This document shows, piece by piece, positions 22,145-33,769 of a stretch of 64,000 nt of DNA. Within the stretch, counting starts at the first letter, position 1. Every line of letters begins with the position of its first letter. The DNA is from Eustoma russellianum (taxonomy: Eukaryota > Streptophyta > Magnoliopsida > Gentianales > Gentianaceae): contig AP025042.1 in NCBI GenBank assembly GCA_036186865.1, forward strand, positions 37,589,932-37,653,931, given 5' to 3'. Under the pieces are notes generated by a model. It was given only the letters and a program-made list of their open reading frames with translations, made no database searches and was not told where the DNA came from. The translations under genes and the position numbers were made by a program.

Positions 22145-23099
22145 AGAATGTGGAGGATGGGGGGACGGGGATGAGGTGGGTGCGTGGTGAGGGGAAGCCG
22201 CAGGAGAGGGAGAATTGGAGGGGGCAGGAGAGGGCGGTGGTGATGGAGATCGAACAGGGGGGTGAAGTCAAATCATACCTGGGGAGAGAGCCACTTGCTC
22301 CAGGCGATGTTGCGGGTACGGGTGAGGGAGCCGCAGGAATGGGAGCCACATGAGGGTCCAGGGTTGCGAACCAGGAGCTGTCGGGCGGGGCGGATGCTGG
22401 AGCCGAAGGTATGGCAGCCAAAGGGGGGCTTGCTGCGAACGGAAAAGTATGTTCGACAAACTGTACGTGCCGTGAAAGATAAAGACGATTAGTAGAAACA
22501 TCAAGACATTTGTAAGCATGATGCGTGTTAGAATAACCGACAAACACACAAGGTTTAGAGCGAGGAGCAAGTTTGTGTTCGGAATAAGGTCGAAGCCACG
22601 GATAACAAAGACACCCAAAAGCGCGCAGTGTATGATATGTGGGCGGTTTTGTAAACAAGACTTCATACGGTGTTTTGTTGTGTAAGACAGACGTGGGGAG
22701 ACGATTTATGAGATAGACGGCAGTGAGGAAGGCATAGGACCAAAACTTGGATGGTAACGCGGAATGGTGAAGGAGAGCTAACCCAGTTTCAACGATATGT
22801 CGATGTTTGCGTTCGGCAGAGCCGACATGTTCAGGGGTATATGGTGGTGAAATACGATGTTGAATGCCTTCGGACTCAAAGTAAACTTTAAGACTCTTAT
22901 ACTCAGTACCTCCATCAGTATAAAGCGTAATAAGAGAACGTCGAAAAAAATTTTCAACCATGCGCTTAAATTTGGGAACAATCTCAGAGACATCACTTTT
23001 GCGGGACATGGGAAATAACCACACATACTTTGTGAAATAGTCAATAAACAGAATATAATACCATGAAAGATTTATCAAAAGAATGGTATTTTCATTCAT
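22128..23099 (-). pseudogene. Copia-2 integrase, N-terminally deleted, starting inside the LTR
   Basis: The frame opens with codons from the 5' LTR (MNENTILLINLS), crosses TGGTAT, and continues as integrase FIDYFTKYVWLF, LYTDGGTEYKSL and EHVGSAERKHRH, giving D-D-E residues. The C-terminal part has FGCLCYPWLRPY and GYSNTHHAYKC. Its downstream end is out of frame with RT because of an indel in a G/C homopolymer near 22262. The zinc-binding N-terminus is absent. Confidence 0.85.
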
Positions 23100-23347
23100 A
23101 CAATTGATGTAGGGTTTACATGTTCCTATATAGACTTCCCTGCATTAGGGTTTTGATACAAGTAAGAGATTACAACCAAAAGATAGAGATTACAACAAAA
23201 TACAACCAAAATAACAAACACTTGTTGAGATAGGTGGTTGTGATATACACAACCACTCCTCACGGTTAGCATCCAAACTCCTCACGGTTAGCAACCAAGC
23301 TGGCCGAACAGGTTGCATGGAAGGAGGATTCTTACGACTCCTTAACA
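23064..23347 (-). repeat. Copia-2 5' LTR (284 bp)
   Basis: Starts TGAAAGATTTATC on the plus strand and ends CTCCTTAACA. It matches 20198-20501 except for one fewer 20-bp unit and one base. Confidence 0.9.
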
Positions 23348-23700
23348 CTCTCTTATTCAGTCCATGCTCTAGCTCAATTTATGCAGGCTCCCGCCCAAAG
23401 TCATGGCAGCCTTACGTGTTGTTCGATATTTAAAAATTCATCCATAACAAGGACTTCTTCATGGTGTGATTCGGATTGGACAACATGTTATATTACTCGA
23501 CGCTCATTGACACAGTGGTTTATTTTATTAGGTGCTTCACCTATTTCTTGGAAAACTAAGAAACAACATGCGGTTTCGCTATTTTTGGCGAAGCTGAACT
23601 CCGATCTATAGCCATGACTACTTATGAACTCAAGTGGCTACTCATGCTACTCACTTCTCTACATGTTGATGTCACACGTCATATCTCACTCTTTTGCTAT
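23348..23700 (+). pseudogene. older Copia RT/RNase H fragment, right half
   Basis: Continues the frame broken at 20197: YSVHALAQFMQAPAQSH, and after frame breaks CDSDWTTCYITRRSLT, ISWKTKKQHAVS and TTYELKWLL, the RNase H blocks of Copia. Frameshifts and stops show that it is old. It ends at the MULE-like element. Confidence 0.85.
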
Positions 23701-23709
23701 ACAACGATT

Positions 23710-24714
23710 TTGGAAAAATCACCTTTTGCCCTTGTGTTATGGCTAATTATTCGTTTGCCTCCTAGTGTTTAAAATTACATAGTTAACACCCCTGTGCTTT
23801 TGGACTGATGAGAAAATGACATTTTCAGATGAAAACCGCCGAAATGAAGGGTATTTCGGTCATTTTATATTGTTCAGTAAAAATATTGATTTTCTTACAC
23901 CTTCATTGAACCATTGTGTTCATAAGCGTGCTCAAGTCCTTATGTGATGCAAATTCTTGTAACTTTGCAGCATATCACGTAGGCTAAGAAATCAACGAAT
24001 CACATCCAGATCCAAGTCTCCCCACACTAGCACTAATCACATCCAGATCTTGGTCTCGTTGCTTGCATAAACCAGTTAATACTGATTGAGATCATATTCA
24101 TTTCTTAAAAGCTGTAGGAATATCTTAGTAGAACACCCAAAAAAAAAAAAAAACATCTCATCGTAAGTTTCTTGGTACAACCGTGCACTCTATGTGTAAT
24201 GATGAAATTAAAAAATAAAAATGAAAAATGAAAATTAGCTGAGTTTTCGCTGTTTTTCATTCTACAAGTTAGACGCAGCTCTCAAGTTTTAAAAAATTTA
24301 ATTGACAAGAGTGTCAAAACAATATCCTGTTTGATGTGCGAATGTTGTATTATGTGGTGCTAAAAATGATGCTTCATATTGGACAGCAAATGTAACCATA
24401 TACTCCCTCGGTTCCAGAAACTAGCTCACTTGTGCGTAATTCCAATCTTCTTTTTTCCTCAAGGAAGCTGCACAGTCAAATTGCTAACTTTATTTTAAAA
24501 GTGATCCTTATTTTGGAGTTGGGTCATACAAGTCAATTGAGTCTTAGTTTTACAATCTGACTAAATTAAAATTCTTCAAAATTACGTAAGAGTTTGTGTC
24601 TGTAATTTCTTTTTGAAAGTTTTTTTTGTGCCATATACACGGGTAGGTTCTGGTACAAAGAGAATCCGAAAGAGATGTTGATTTTATATCGTCGGAAGAG
24701 AGAAAGGGAAGGGG

Positions 24715-24797
<83 letters not shown>

Positions 24798-24951
24798 GCA
24801 TTTATGTCTTTACAGCAATTCCGGCCAAATTTTCCTCTGCAAATACCGTTTTTTCATCAGTCCAAAAACACAGAGGTGTTAAGTATGTAATTCTAAACAC
24901 CAGGAGGCAAACGAATTATTAGCCATAGCACAGGGGCAAAAAGTGATTTTC
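23710..24951. mobile_element. MULE-like non-autonomous element with about 110-bp terminal inverted repeats
   Basis: The left end (23712-23830) and right end (24840-24951) are inverted copies sharing TTTTGCCC, TTATGGCTAATWATTCG, GTTTGCCTCC and TTTGGACTGATGA. Flanks are ACAACGATT (23701-23709) and ACAAGGATT (24952-24960), a 9-bp duplication with one mismatch. The interior has no transposase; it holds an ATA microsatellite. It inserted into the older Copia. Confidence 0.75.
24716..24796. repeat. (ATA)n microsatellite, about 27 units
   Basis: Uninterrupted trinucleotide repeat inside the MULE-like element. The poly-Leu and poly-Ile frames it creates are artefacts. Confidence 0.95.
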
Positions 24952-25235
24952 ACAAGGATTTTTTGAAGTTACAGCTTAAGAATACAGATAAACGTTAATA
25001 AGCACTCCCTTCAAATAAGACCAAAATTCCCTTTGAATTGCAGTATTAAAACTATATAAAAAAAAAGGTTTCTACTCTTCCTCTTTCTTTCTTTCATCTT
25101 CCTGGTTTCTGTTTTATAATCTATCCTCAAGATGCTGTCCAGAAGCTACCTAAGTTTAATCATAACCTCATCTGTCAATTTGAGTTCCTGATCCTACAGG
25201 AAGGTGGAAACCTGTCTCTTACTAGGAATCAGGAT

Positions 25236-28200
25236 TCAGTTAGACTTCATTTCCACATCATCGGTGTCTTTCGAAAAGGCATCTGGTCCTTCTTCAGGAA
25301 GAAGTCCAAGTAGCGGCAAAGGCAACAAAGAGCTGAGATTGCATAGGATTATTAGTAATGTCAAGTTATCAAAGTTATCCTTTGTGACACCGAAGAGCTG
25401 GGTTAGGCCTGCCCCAATTAGACCTCCAAGGACACTACCCCCATTGGATATGGACATGAGAGTTGCAAAAAGTGTTGCTTCCATGTCTTCAGGACATAGT
25501 CTCGCCGCTAATACAAGAACAGGCATGAAAGAAGCCTGCACAAAAGTCAAAAGTCAGCACAAATATTACTCAAATCAACATGGCGTTTAGGTTGTGTAAG
25601 ATGACTAATTACAAACTACTCACCTGTCCCAGAACAGTTAAAATCAAGGAATCCCCCATGGAAAACCACTCATCACTAATTCCAAACTGCCTGTTTAATC
25701 CTGTTACAAGGAATACCTACAAATTGAAATCCAGAGTCCAATCAGACTTGAGATGTGTTAAGAAATGTGCAGGTTCATCCATAACAAAAGGGTCTCAAAG
25801 ATTTACTTGAGTACTTCCCAGAGCTGCACCAATGAGAGTGGTGGCAAGAAATATTTTTCTCAAAGGAACAGCTTTCAGGAATCCATTGTAAAGTCCAACA
25901 CCAAGAAGTGATGCCACCGAGGTAACAAGCTTCACTCGCCCAAGAAATTCTGGTGTGAAACCAAGTTTATTGGTGCTAAAGTCCAGAGAAAGAAGATTCT
26001 TAGCATGATGGTTACAAGGAAGTTGAAAATGAAGATTCATTATTTAAACATTTCTTATCACATACATGAAGAAAAACATGGCAGAATCCGATTGTGGTGT
26101 TGCCTGCCAGAGGAAAATGAATATGGTGGGAAGAAATACATTGGGCTGCCTAACAGCACCCCACAACTGAATCACTTTATTTTTTGAACTCCGCAAGAAG
26201 CCCGGACCATGCAACAAAAGCTTCTGACCCCTGGCTGGGCTCAGAATACGCTGCTCTCTAACAAGAACAGCTACTGCAGATGTTATCAAAGGAAGCAATG
26301 CTGTAACCCCAAACACAAACCTAGCAAAAAAAAAAAGTAATATGAATATTGTTGGTCAATACTAGTAAAAACCAAGAGGCAGGCAGGGGCAGGGGCAGGG
26401 AGAGAACACGGACCTTACACCATAAGCCTCCACCAAAGAGCCACTGAAGTAAGCACTGACAATTCCCCCAAAAGCTGAAGAACCCCAACATAATGACTGG
26501 AGAGATCCCGACATGCTCTGAGACTCACCACGAGCTCGCTCGACAACCATTGAGTCTACCACCTGATTCAGAACTTCAGTATTTTTGTCCGAGCTAAATA
26601 TCAAAGTCCCAAGCAATAGAATGAAAAAAAAAACAAATAAAGGATCAAGGTGGTGAGGTCTACCTCCCAACTATTCAGAATTTTTCTCAGAGCAGTATAT
26701 GACACTCTCTTCATCCCAAAATACAAGTAATTGTCAAAGTAGCATGCAGTTTAAGAAAAGTTGATCAAAAGATTAATTTTTGTTTTTGTTCTCAAGTTTG
26801 CCCATTTTAGATAAGTTGTTTGTCCCAAAAGATGTGCATTTAATGAGGACAAGTAGGTAAAATCATACACTTTCTTTTACTATTTAAAACAAGAGGACCT
26901 ATATTTTGAGGTGGGAGAAGTACAACGTTTGAGATACAAGTAGCATGAATTCATTCACCATTTCAACTTCAGCACAAAAGCCTTACTTCTAATGGGTGGC
27001 AATCTTGTTATCAATTTTAAACAAGCATTATTTTAACTTGGGGAGAATCATATATGATTAACCTTCTCCTTGAACTGCTAAAAGATTCAAGACAGTGCAG
27101 AATCTAAGGGTTACGTAGATCTCAAGACCTGGGTGATGAGGTCCAAGATGGCCTATTTCATGATAATCAAAGACAGTTCAATTCAAGATCCAATGACAAA
27201 AGCAAAACCAATAAAATCCAAAATGGAGTAAAAAAGAAGATCAAAAGAGTATGGGATGGAGACTGGGATGGACAAAATCGTCCAACATGTTCTTGAAGTG
27301 TTTCAGGCTTATTTTATTTTATTATTGGAGTTAAAATAAAGGTTAGGAATTTTATTTCCAATTTGAGATGAAACTACATGGTTTAGTAAGTTGTGGCTTA
27401 TTAAAGCTATTTCCTTTTTGTTAAGTTTTTAGAAGGAAATTAGAGTTTTATCTTGGAAAACAAGTTAGGAATATTAGGGCCTTTTAAGCACCCCTTAATA
27501 CTATAAGTATGTGTGTTCTTCTCCTTTGTAAGATAAGACTTTTTATCAATAAAATTCCAAGAAATGAGCACTTGCTCACCAAAAGCAAGCTTGTTTATTC
27601 AAGTTTCTGTTTTTTTCAATTCAATCAATACTTTGAACAAGTATTACTATTTGAATTCTAACCTAATTGTGCTCAAGATACTCTCTCATGGGTCTACCAA
27701 GGTTTTTGGATCTAAGGAGATTGAGTAAACCAAGAGCTGCACAACGTTGGTCAAACAAGAGATCTAACAAGGTTCTTTGTGTAGCTAGGTTCATATAAAG
27801 GGTCTAACAAAGTTCTTTGTCTTCTATCGTTAATTTTCCTATAGAAAAGTCAAGGTTAAATGGTGTGAACATATGCAAAATTGTCCTGCAGATGCACCTG
27901 TTAGCCGGTACGACACAATGAATGATGTGCATGTTAAACCGTGAGAAAGAGAGAACAAAGAAGATATTGAGAGAGATAATAAGGAAGGATATGACTTATG
28001 TGACAATTGATGAGCATATGAACAATGAAAGATCACAGTGGATGTAGTTGATTCATATAGCCGATATCATGCCAAAGGTATATAAGATTTAAGTGAAATT
28101 TTATGTATTTAGACCAGAACCACATTTGGGATGATATGATATTTTTGAAAAAGACGTATTCTAAAGGCGAACATTATGCATTAAGTATAATGAGACACAC

Positions 28201-31200
28201 AAAAAGTGTAGACTTTAGGATACGACTCAAAAAAAATCAAATAATTAAAGCGCAAGAGAACTAATTGATTCATGTAGTCAATCCCAAATAGTTAGAAAAA
28301 TGCTTGAGTGATGTGTGTCTTGTGTGTCTTTCATGTATTCTTGTATTCAAGAGATCTTAGGTTGGTGTGTATTAAGCACGCACCACCAGGTATGTGGTTT
28401 CGTAACTAGATCTTAGGCAGAAGGGTCTTACTCCAAGCTGGCTACATAAACTAGACAAAAAGCCATAAAATTCCAGGAATGATCACTTCTGAAAGATTTG
28501 TACAGAAGTGCTGAAGAAATATTGCATAGTAAAATTTGAAACTAATCAATCGGCAGAATCAACTGACATAAAATAAAATTTTTTTAAAAAAAAACAAGTA
28601 CATATTTTCAAAAAAAGAAGTACCAATCTGCAACGATGCATGATAAGAAACCCATTAGAACATGAGGGACTTTAATTAGGGAAAGATAATATTATGGTTA
28701 CTTATTTTGGTACAATTCAAAAAGGAAACCTGAAGACTCAAACTGGGATGGAAGGAGTATTTTTTAAGAAAATGAAATCTGCAGCTGAGGCTATATGTAA
28801 GAGCCGATATGTCCAATTAACCACTTCCATTTGACGCATAAAAGATAATTCTGGAAATCCATGCCTATGCATAATGAATTTTGAAAACTTAATCGACTCT
28901 CAAATTTGAAGTTTTTTACTAGAAACTTCGTCACTTTTTTTCTTTTTCTGTAAGTATCTTATATCACCTGTTATCCTGCTTCTTCTTTTCAAATGACCAT
29001 GATGTAAAACTCATATATCTATAGATCATCATCCAAAAAGAGACGCACAACTTACAGATTTTTATGTTACATTACATGACATAGGAAAAATCTAGCTTAG
29101 AGCCATAACACAAAGCAGGAGAATCATAAAAAATCGAGCGCAAGCAAGGTCATGGAAATAAGCACATAGTTGAGTAATCCAAGGAAACTTACAACATCTG
29201 CAAAAGCAATAGAAAGAGAACCAAGAAGGATGCATAAGGCAGCACTGTATTTGCTATCAACCAAGGTAGCCATCAAGCTCCAAGATAGAGCTCCAAGCAG
29301 CCCAGATAATACCAAGTAAGACCTTCTCCGGTACCCAAAGAGAGGGAGAGAATCGCTAAATGCCAAATAAAAACTCAATATAAGATCTTATAGGGTTATT
29401 AAAAGAGAAAAATATGATGACAATGTTATCAAAGTTGAAATGCACCTTATGAATCCATATAACGGTTTAATGAGCCATGGTATTGATGAGAAACCAGATA
29501 TTATAGCTGTCTAAGAACCAGATGAACTTGTCAGTTATCAACAGGTTCAAAGGGTACACAAGGTTTATAATGATGGAGAAAGCTGCAAAAGCATATTTTC
29601 TTCTTTTTAAAAAATTAAAAAAATATATATTCAATGACCAAATGTCACAAAAATTTCATGGAAAGAACTATCTTCCATGAGATTAAATTATTTAGATCAA
29701 CTATAACTGATAGATCCTAACCTATATAAAGAAGACCTTCAGTGTGTAATGCAATCACAGTATAGGCTAGTAGCGGTAGGATGGTTCACAGGGGCATGCA
29801 AGGTTGTTAAAACATCATATAATAAATTTACACGGCGTAATTCTTTCTGTTCTAAAACCATCAGAAGACCTGGGTGTTCTCACCTGACAATTAACAGACC
29901 ATACGCATCAAGCTGAGTTTCTTTCGCTCACCAGGCTTCTAAAAAAAGAGGGCATTCATCACTCAAGTTTATATGATGGAACAAGATAATTCTTGGAAAC
30001 GGCATAATTGGAAGATCAAGAAAAGTGGATATCCATCAAAGCTTTGGTGCTTGTACAAGTATGCTTCTCAGAAAAACAGCATTGTGCACAAGCAGTTACA
30101 GTCTGTCAGCATGATAACTTTGGGGTTTGTTTATTTCAAACTGCTTCAGCTTCGGAAGATGATAATGTCTTCCAACATGGGAAATGAACAAAGGACCTAA
30201 TAAAACCAAAACCTACCAGAAGCCAAAAGGAAAGAAGTCTGGGGGTAGAGAGGGAGGGGGCTGGTGCTGGAGGAAAATGAAATAGAATCACCATTTTTCC
30301 GCTGAAAGTCGAGCATTTTACACACCAAGGTTGGTGCTTGAAATTATTTATTCGAATCATATTTGAAAGAAACTTCAATTTAATAATTCAGGCGAAACAT
30401 AAGGTTGCTTCATGCACGGGAATGCATAATATACATAAAATCTCAGTGGTGCTACACGAAAAGTAATATAAGAGTATTTGACTGTTCTGGGGTCAACTGG
30501 TATTCCTTCCGACATTGCATCTAAAATCAAAAACTAGTTGCTACAGGTCTGTCACATATAATTCGACCATTACAACGTCCTACCACATAATTTTATATCC
30601 ACAAACCATATATATCACATTATTTTCATAGGAAAAAACCAATTGGACAAATTTGACTGAAACTCGTACAGTATACAAAGACAGTTACCTCTGCAGGATC
30701 TAGGTGGAGGTCATCTTTAAAGTAGAAACTAACAGCGAGCCTTGAAATGCTTAACACACCTTGGACAAAGTATACCATAGCAACTGCTATGTTATCTGGA
30801 TTCAGCTCCACTCCAAAACAACTAAGGGAGCTCATGGTATATCTGTTTTTGCGAATAGTAGTCTTGCTAGATAAGCTGGTATCATCCTCCACGTTAGTTG
30901 TCATGATGTCTCCTTTTCCTCCACCTTCACCATGATAAAAGCAATCAGAAATTGAGATAAGCCAAGATAGATGGAACAATACACTCCTAAATTCACATCA
31001 TCAGAAAAACATAACCTGCTTTTGAGTTGTGGAGTAGATAATATGTGTATAGTTATACATCCAATAAAATATCAGCCTGTTAGTATTATGGACTACATTC
31101 CAACAAAATTTTTGTTCGCCCTAGGGTAATCCTATATATCAACCCCAAACCAGGCAGCAGGGAGCAATTGCCTTATTCTAGCTCAAGGGTTGTATAAATT

Positions 31201-32201
31201 GTGTCAAGTATGTCATAGAGCTAACGTAATTACTCCCTAAAGAAAAAGGTTCAACAACAAGCCCCAACTAGCGTATGCTGGCCAGGTCTTCTTCAAATTA
31301 AAAGTAGCAACTATCAAGTTTCCATTTTTCCAGAATTCCTTCAACATACCAAATAAACAAATTTGAGGGCACTACAGCGTTAATTGCAGATGGTACAATC
31401 TGATAAAAGATGAATCAGCGAAGTCCCTAAACTCAAAAATACCACAACAAATATCTCGTCTTAAATGAATTTTCCCCAGATAGCAAATTCCAAACACTCT
31501 TGGAAAACATTCAATATTTGAGATAGTTAAAGTTCTTTCCACTCAAGTCCAACCCCAAAAAAAAAAAAAAAGTCATCTTGCACATAAAGCCTTCAAATTC
31601 TTTTTTCACCAGTAGCAACACCGGCTAGAACTGTGCTTCATTACTATATTCTAAGAAAACTACACATCACTTGATTCCAACCCAAATTGTCACACAATCT
31701 TAGAGACGCTAAAATAGATAAAAGCATTAATTTAACTTTTAAAAAGAATAAAACACACACACTCTGCACACAATTTGTTGCCGTCAGAGCAAAAATATAA
31801 TCGAAATAAATTATCACAGAAATAAAAAAAAAACTAAAATCATCACAAGCAGTACATCAAATCAAAATTGAACATAGTCCACTTAATATGATGTAGAATC
31901 AAAGCCAATATTTGACACCCCCCCCCCCCAAAAAAAAAGAAAAAAAGAAAAAAATCAAAGCCAGCATGTCTAACATACGATTTCGAGAATCCAGTAAAAG
32001 TTCAGAGTTGGAGTCATGGCGTAAGGAAGCTGCCGGAGGTATAGATACTGAGACAGACATATCCGACAGAGGTGATCGTTGCCGGGGGGAGGCAGCAGTT
32101 GGGGAAAGACGGTTATGGCGGATGGGGGAGTGAGAGACTGCTGGAGAAATGAAGAGGAACGACAAAATTGGAAAGGAGGGACTGGAACTTAGCTTTCCCA
32201 T
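25236..32201 (-). CDS. folate-biopterin transporter family (FBT/BT1) protein, probably plastid, 9 exons, 550 aa
   Basis: Exons (minus): 31979-32201, 30689-30924, 29446-29510, 29193-29355, 26414-26562, 26066-26320, 25807-25975, 25624-25716 and 25236-25535; total 1653 nt with matching phases. Residues 1 to about 75 are Ser/Pro/Arg-rich, starting MGKLSSSPSF, a typical chloroplast transit peptide. The rest is the polytopic BT1 fold of the major facilitator superfamily: NPDNIAVAMVYFVQGVL, IPWLIKPLYGFI, FGYRRRSYLVLSGLLG, VVDSMVVERARGESQS, LQSLCWGSSAFGG, FIFLWQATPQSDSAMFFF, TNKLGFTPEFLGRVKL, then a hydrophobic C-terminus and an acidic tail. Family members move folates or pterins across plastid envelopes; for this one that is inference. 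Exon 1 joins by transit-peptide character and phase, so the N-terminus is less certain. An in-frame ATG 16 codons upstream is possible. Intron 4 (2630 bp) holds transposon relics. Confidence 0.9.
26702..28762. mobile_element. Stowaway/mariner-like relic ends inside intron 4 of the FBT gene
   Basis: The left end reads CTCTCTTCATCCCAAAATACAAGT. The right end in reverse complement reads TACTCCTTCCATCCCAGTTTG. Both resemble the CTCCCTCCGTCCCA termini of plant mariner/Stowaway elements. They may be the ends of one about 2-kb element that was itself invaded, or two unrelated relics. No transposase is seen. Confidence 0.4.
27280..27830 (+). other. probable LTR remnant within intron 4 of the FBT gene
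   Basis: Contains ACTATAAGTATGTGTG (promoter-like), then TTTTTATCAATAAAATTCC (R/polyadenylation-like), followed by repeated TCTAACAAGGTTCTTTG motifs, the layout of an LTR U3-R-U5. Ends and duplication not found. Confidence 0.35.
31918..31945. repeat. C12/poly-A tract just inside intron 1 of the FBT gene
   Basis: On the coding (minus) strand, U-rich sequence and a G12 run follow about 30-50 nt after the exon 1 donor GTATGTTAG. This is a hard-to-sequence site and a possible G-rich splicing element. Confidence 0.7.
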
Positions 32202-32289
32202 TTTTGAGTAAGCGTCTTCCAAATTTAAAAAATTGCATTTTATCCCCATAAATAAAGGGAGTTTTAAGCATAAACAAATAATTATAAAG

Positions 32290-32455
32290 GGGATGGATCT
32301 TTTCTCTTGATATTATGGGTTCGAGTCACGGAAATAACCTCTTACACAAAATATAGAATAAGATTGTGTCCATCAGATTGCGAATCGATCCGTCCTCTCT
32401 CCGAACCCTACGTAAACGCAGAAGCCTAGTGCATCAAGAACACCTTTTGAGACCG
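32290..32455 (+). mobile_element. Au-like SINE, copy A
   Basis: Shows GGGTTCGAGTCACGG (box B), then the Au-type body AACCTCTTACACAAA, AGAATAAGATTGTGTCC and CGAACCCTACGTAAACGC, then AGTGCATCAAG. The 5' part is diverged. Followed at once by a second copy. Confidence 0.6.
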
Positions 32456-32459
32456 GGCC

Positions 32460-32645
32460 TTTGATCAACTGGTAAGATTGTTGCTTTGTGACCTTGATGT
32501 CATTGGCTCGAATCACATAAACAGGCTCTTGCAAAAAGTGTACCGTAAGGCTGCGTACATTAAATCGCGAATCTATCCTATCCGGATCTTATACAAACAT
32601 AAGAGATTAATACATTTGGAACGTCTTTGGATAGAGTTATTCAAA
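32460..32645 (+). mobile_element. Au-like SINE, copy B
   Basis: Starts CAACTGGTAAGATTGTTGC (box A region), then TGACCTTGATGTCATTGG, GGCTCGAATCAC (box B), and AAGGCTGCGTACATTA, a hallmark of Au SINEs. It lies head to tail with copy A. Confidence 0.65.
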
Positions 32646-33049
32646 TTTGTAAGATTTACTTTGATTTATCTTTAACAACAGATTTTCCAACTCTTGGTGA
32701 TGCAACCACGATTATAACGATGTTTTTCTTTGTTATTTTTGATTTCATATGCTTGAATTTATTAGATTTAAACAATATAGCACTAACACAATAAATTATC
32801 AATTAAAATATACTATAAAATATCTATTGTTAATTCATTTTAATCCTCGTATATACTTATAAATATTAAGATACAGTTTCTATATTGTGCAAAAGTTATT
32901 TTTTGACATGGTGAAAAAGTACGAAGGAGCAAACGTTTAATTAAAATTTTATTGCAAAGTTTTTATTATAATTTTTTGGCAACCGATGGAATAGTTTAGC
33001 AAACGTTTTTAATATTTACATGTTGCAAATATCTACCTTATAATGGCGT

Positions 33050-33290
33050 AGCTTAAAGGCAGTCATATTGGTCCCTCGAGCTTGCGAACTCTCGGCCTCT
33101 CCAATTGGGTATGCCTTGAGGTCACGCATGCAAACCGTGAAATCAGTTTTTTGGTATAAAATGTTCAGTAAGACTGCATATATCAGAACGTAAAATGATC
33201 CGAACTTTTTTTATACTGGGCGCAAATGCGGAATGTAGTGCACCAAGAACGCGTTTTGAAAAATTATATGCAGTCTTACTGAACTCTTTT
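33050..33290 (+). mobile_element. diverged Au-like SINE
   Basis: Contains GCCTTGAGGTCACGCATGC, GTAAGACTGCATATATCAGA, GCGCAAATGCGGAATGTAG and TGCACCAAGAAC, in Au order. Boxes A and B are eroded. Confidence 0.5.
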
Positions 33291-33364
33291 CCATTTTAAA
33301 GACAATATTCAAGAAAGAGGCAAGTAATCTTCCTTGATACTTCATGTATTTTCAAATGTTTAGT

Positions 33365-33745
33365 ATATATGATTATATCCAAGTGGGATCATCATGTAGT
33401 ATGTTTGAGATTTTTCTTCAAAAATACATACAAATCTAACTTTTATATCATATACATATGTATATGCGTGTATATAGTGTATATATGTGCGTATATAATA
33501 TGTATATGCGTGTATATAAAGGGGGTATATATGCGTGTATATAATGTGTATATGTATATCTATGCGTGTATATGATATGTATAAGTATAAATGCTTGAAT
33601 ATGAAAAGTAAATATAAATGCATGTATATAATATGCATATGTATATATGTTTGAGTGTAAAAGGTATATATATACGGGTACATTATATATGTATGTATGT
33701 ATGAGATATAAAGAGTATATGTTTATAATATGAGAGCAAAAAAAA
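33365..33745. repeat. TATATGYG-rich microsatellite region
   Basis: Imperfect GTATATATGYGTGTATATA units over about 380 bp. The Tyr/Ile/His-rich open frames here are artefacts. Confidence 0.85.
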
Positions 33746-33769
33746 AATAAACATATATACCAATACCCA

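Larger units (their letters stand above)
20198..23347 (-). mobile_element. Copia-2: young internally deleted LTR retrotransposon, minus orientation
   Basis: 3150 bp with LTRs at 20198-20501 and 23064-23347 and a perfect 5-bp duplication CTCTC (20193-20197 and 23348-23352). It keeps integrase core, RT, RNase H and a polypurine tract (GCGGGGGCG on the minus strand, 20502-20512). Gag, protease and the integrase N-terminus are gone: the primer site starts TGGTAT at 23058-23063 and runs at once into integrase codons. Apart from a 20-bp tandem copy difference I see one LTR mismatch, so the insertion is recent. Confidence 0.95.

Noticed and set aside
24550..24890. Poly-Leu and poly-Ile open frames
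   Set aside because: Translation of an ATA/TAT trinucleotide run inside a MULE-like element.
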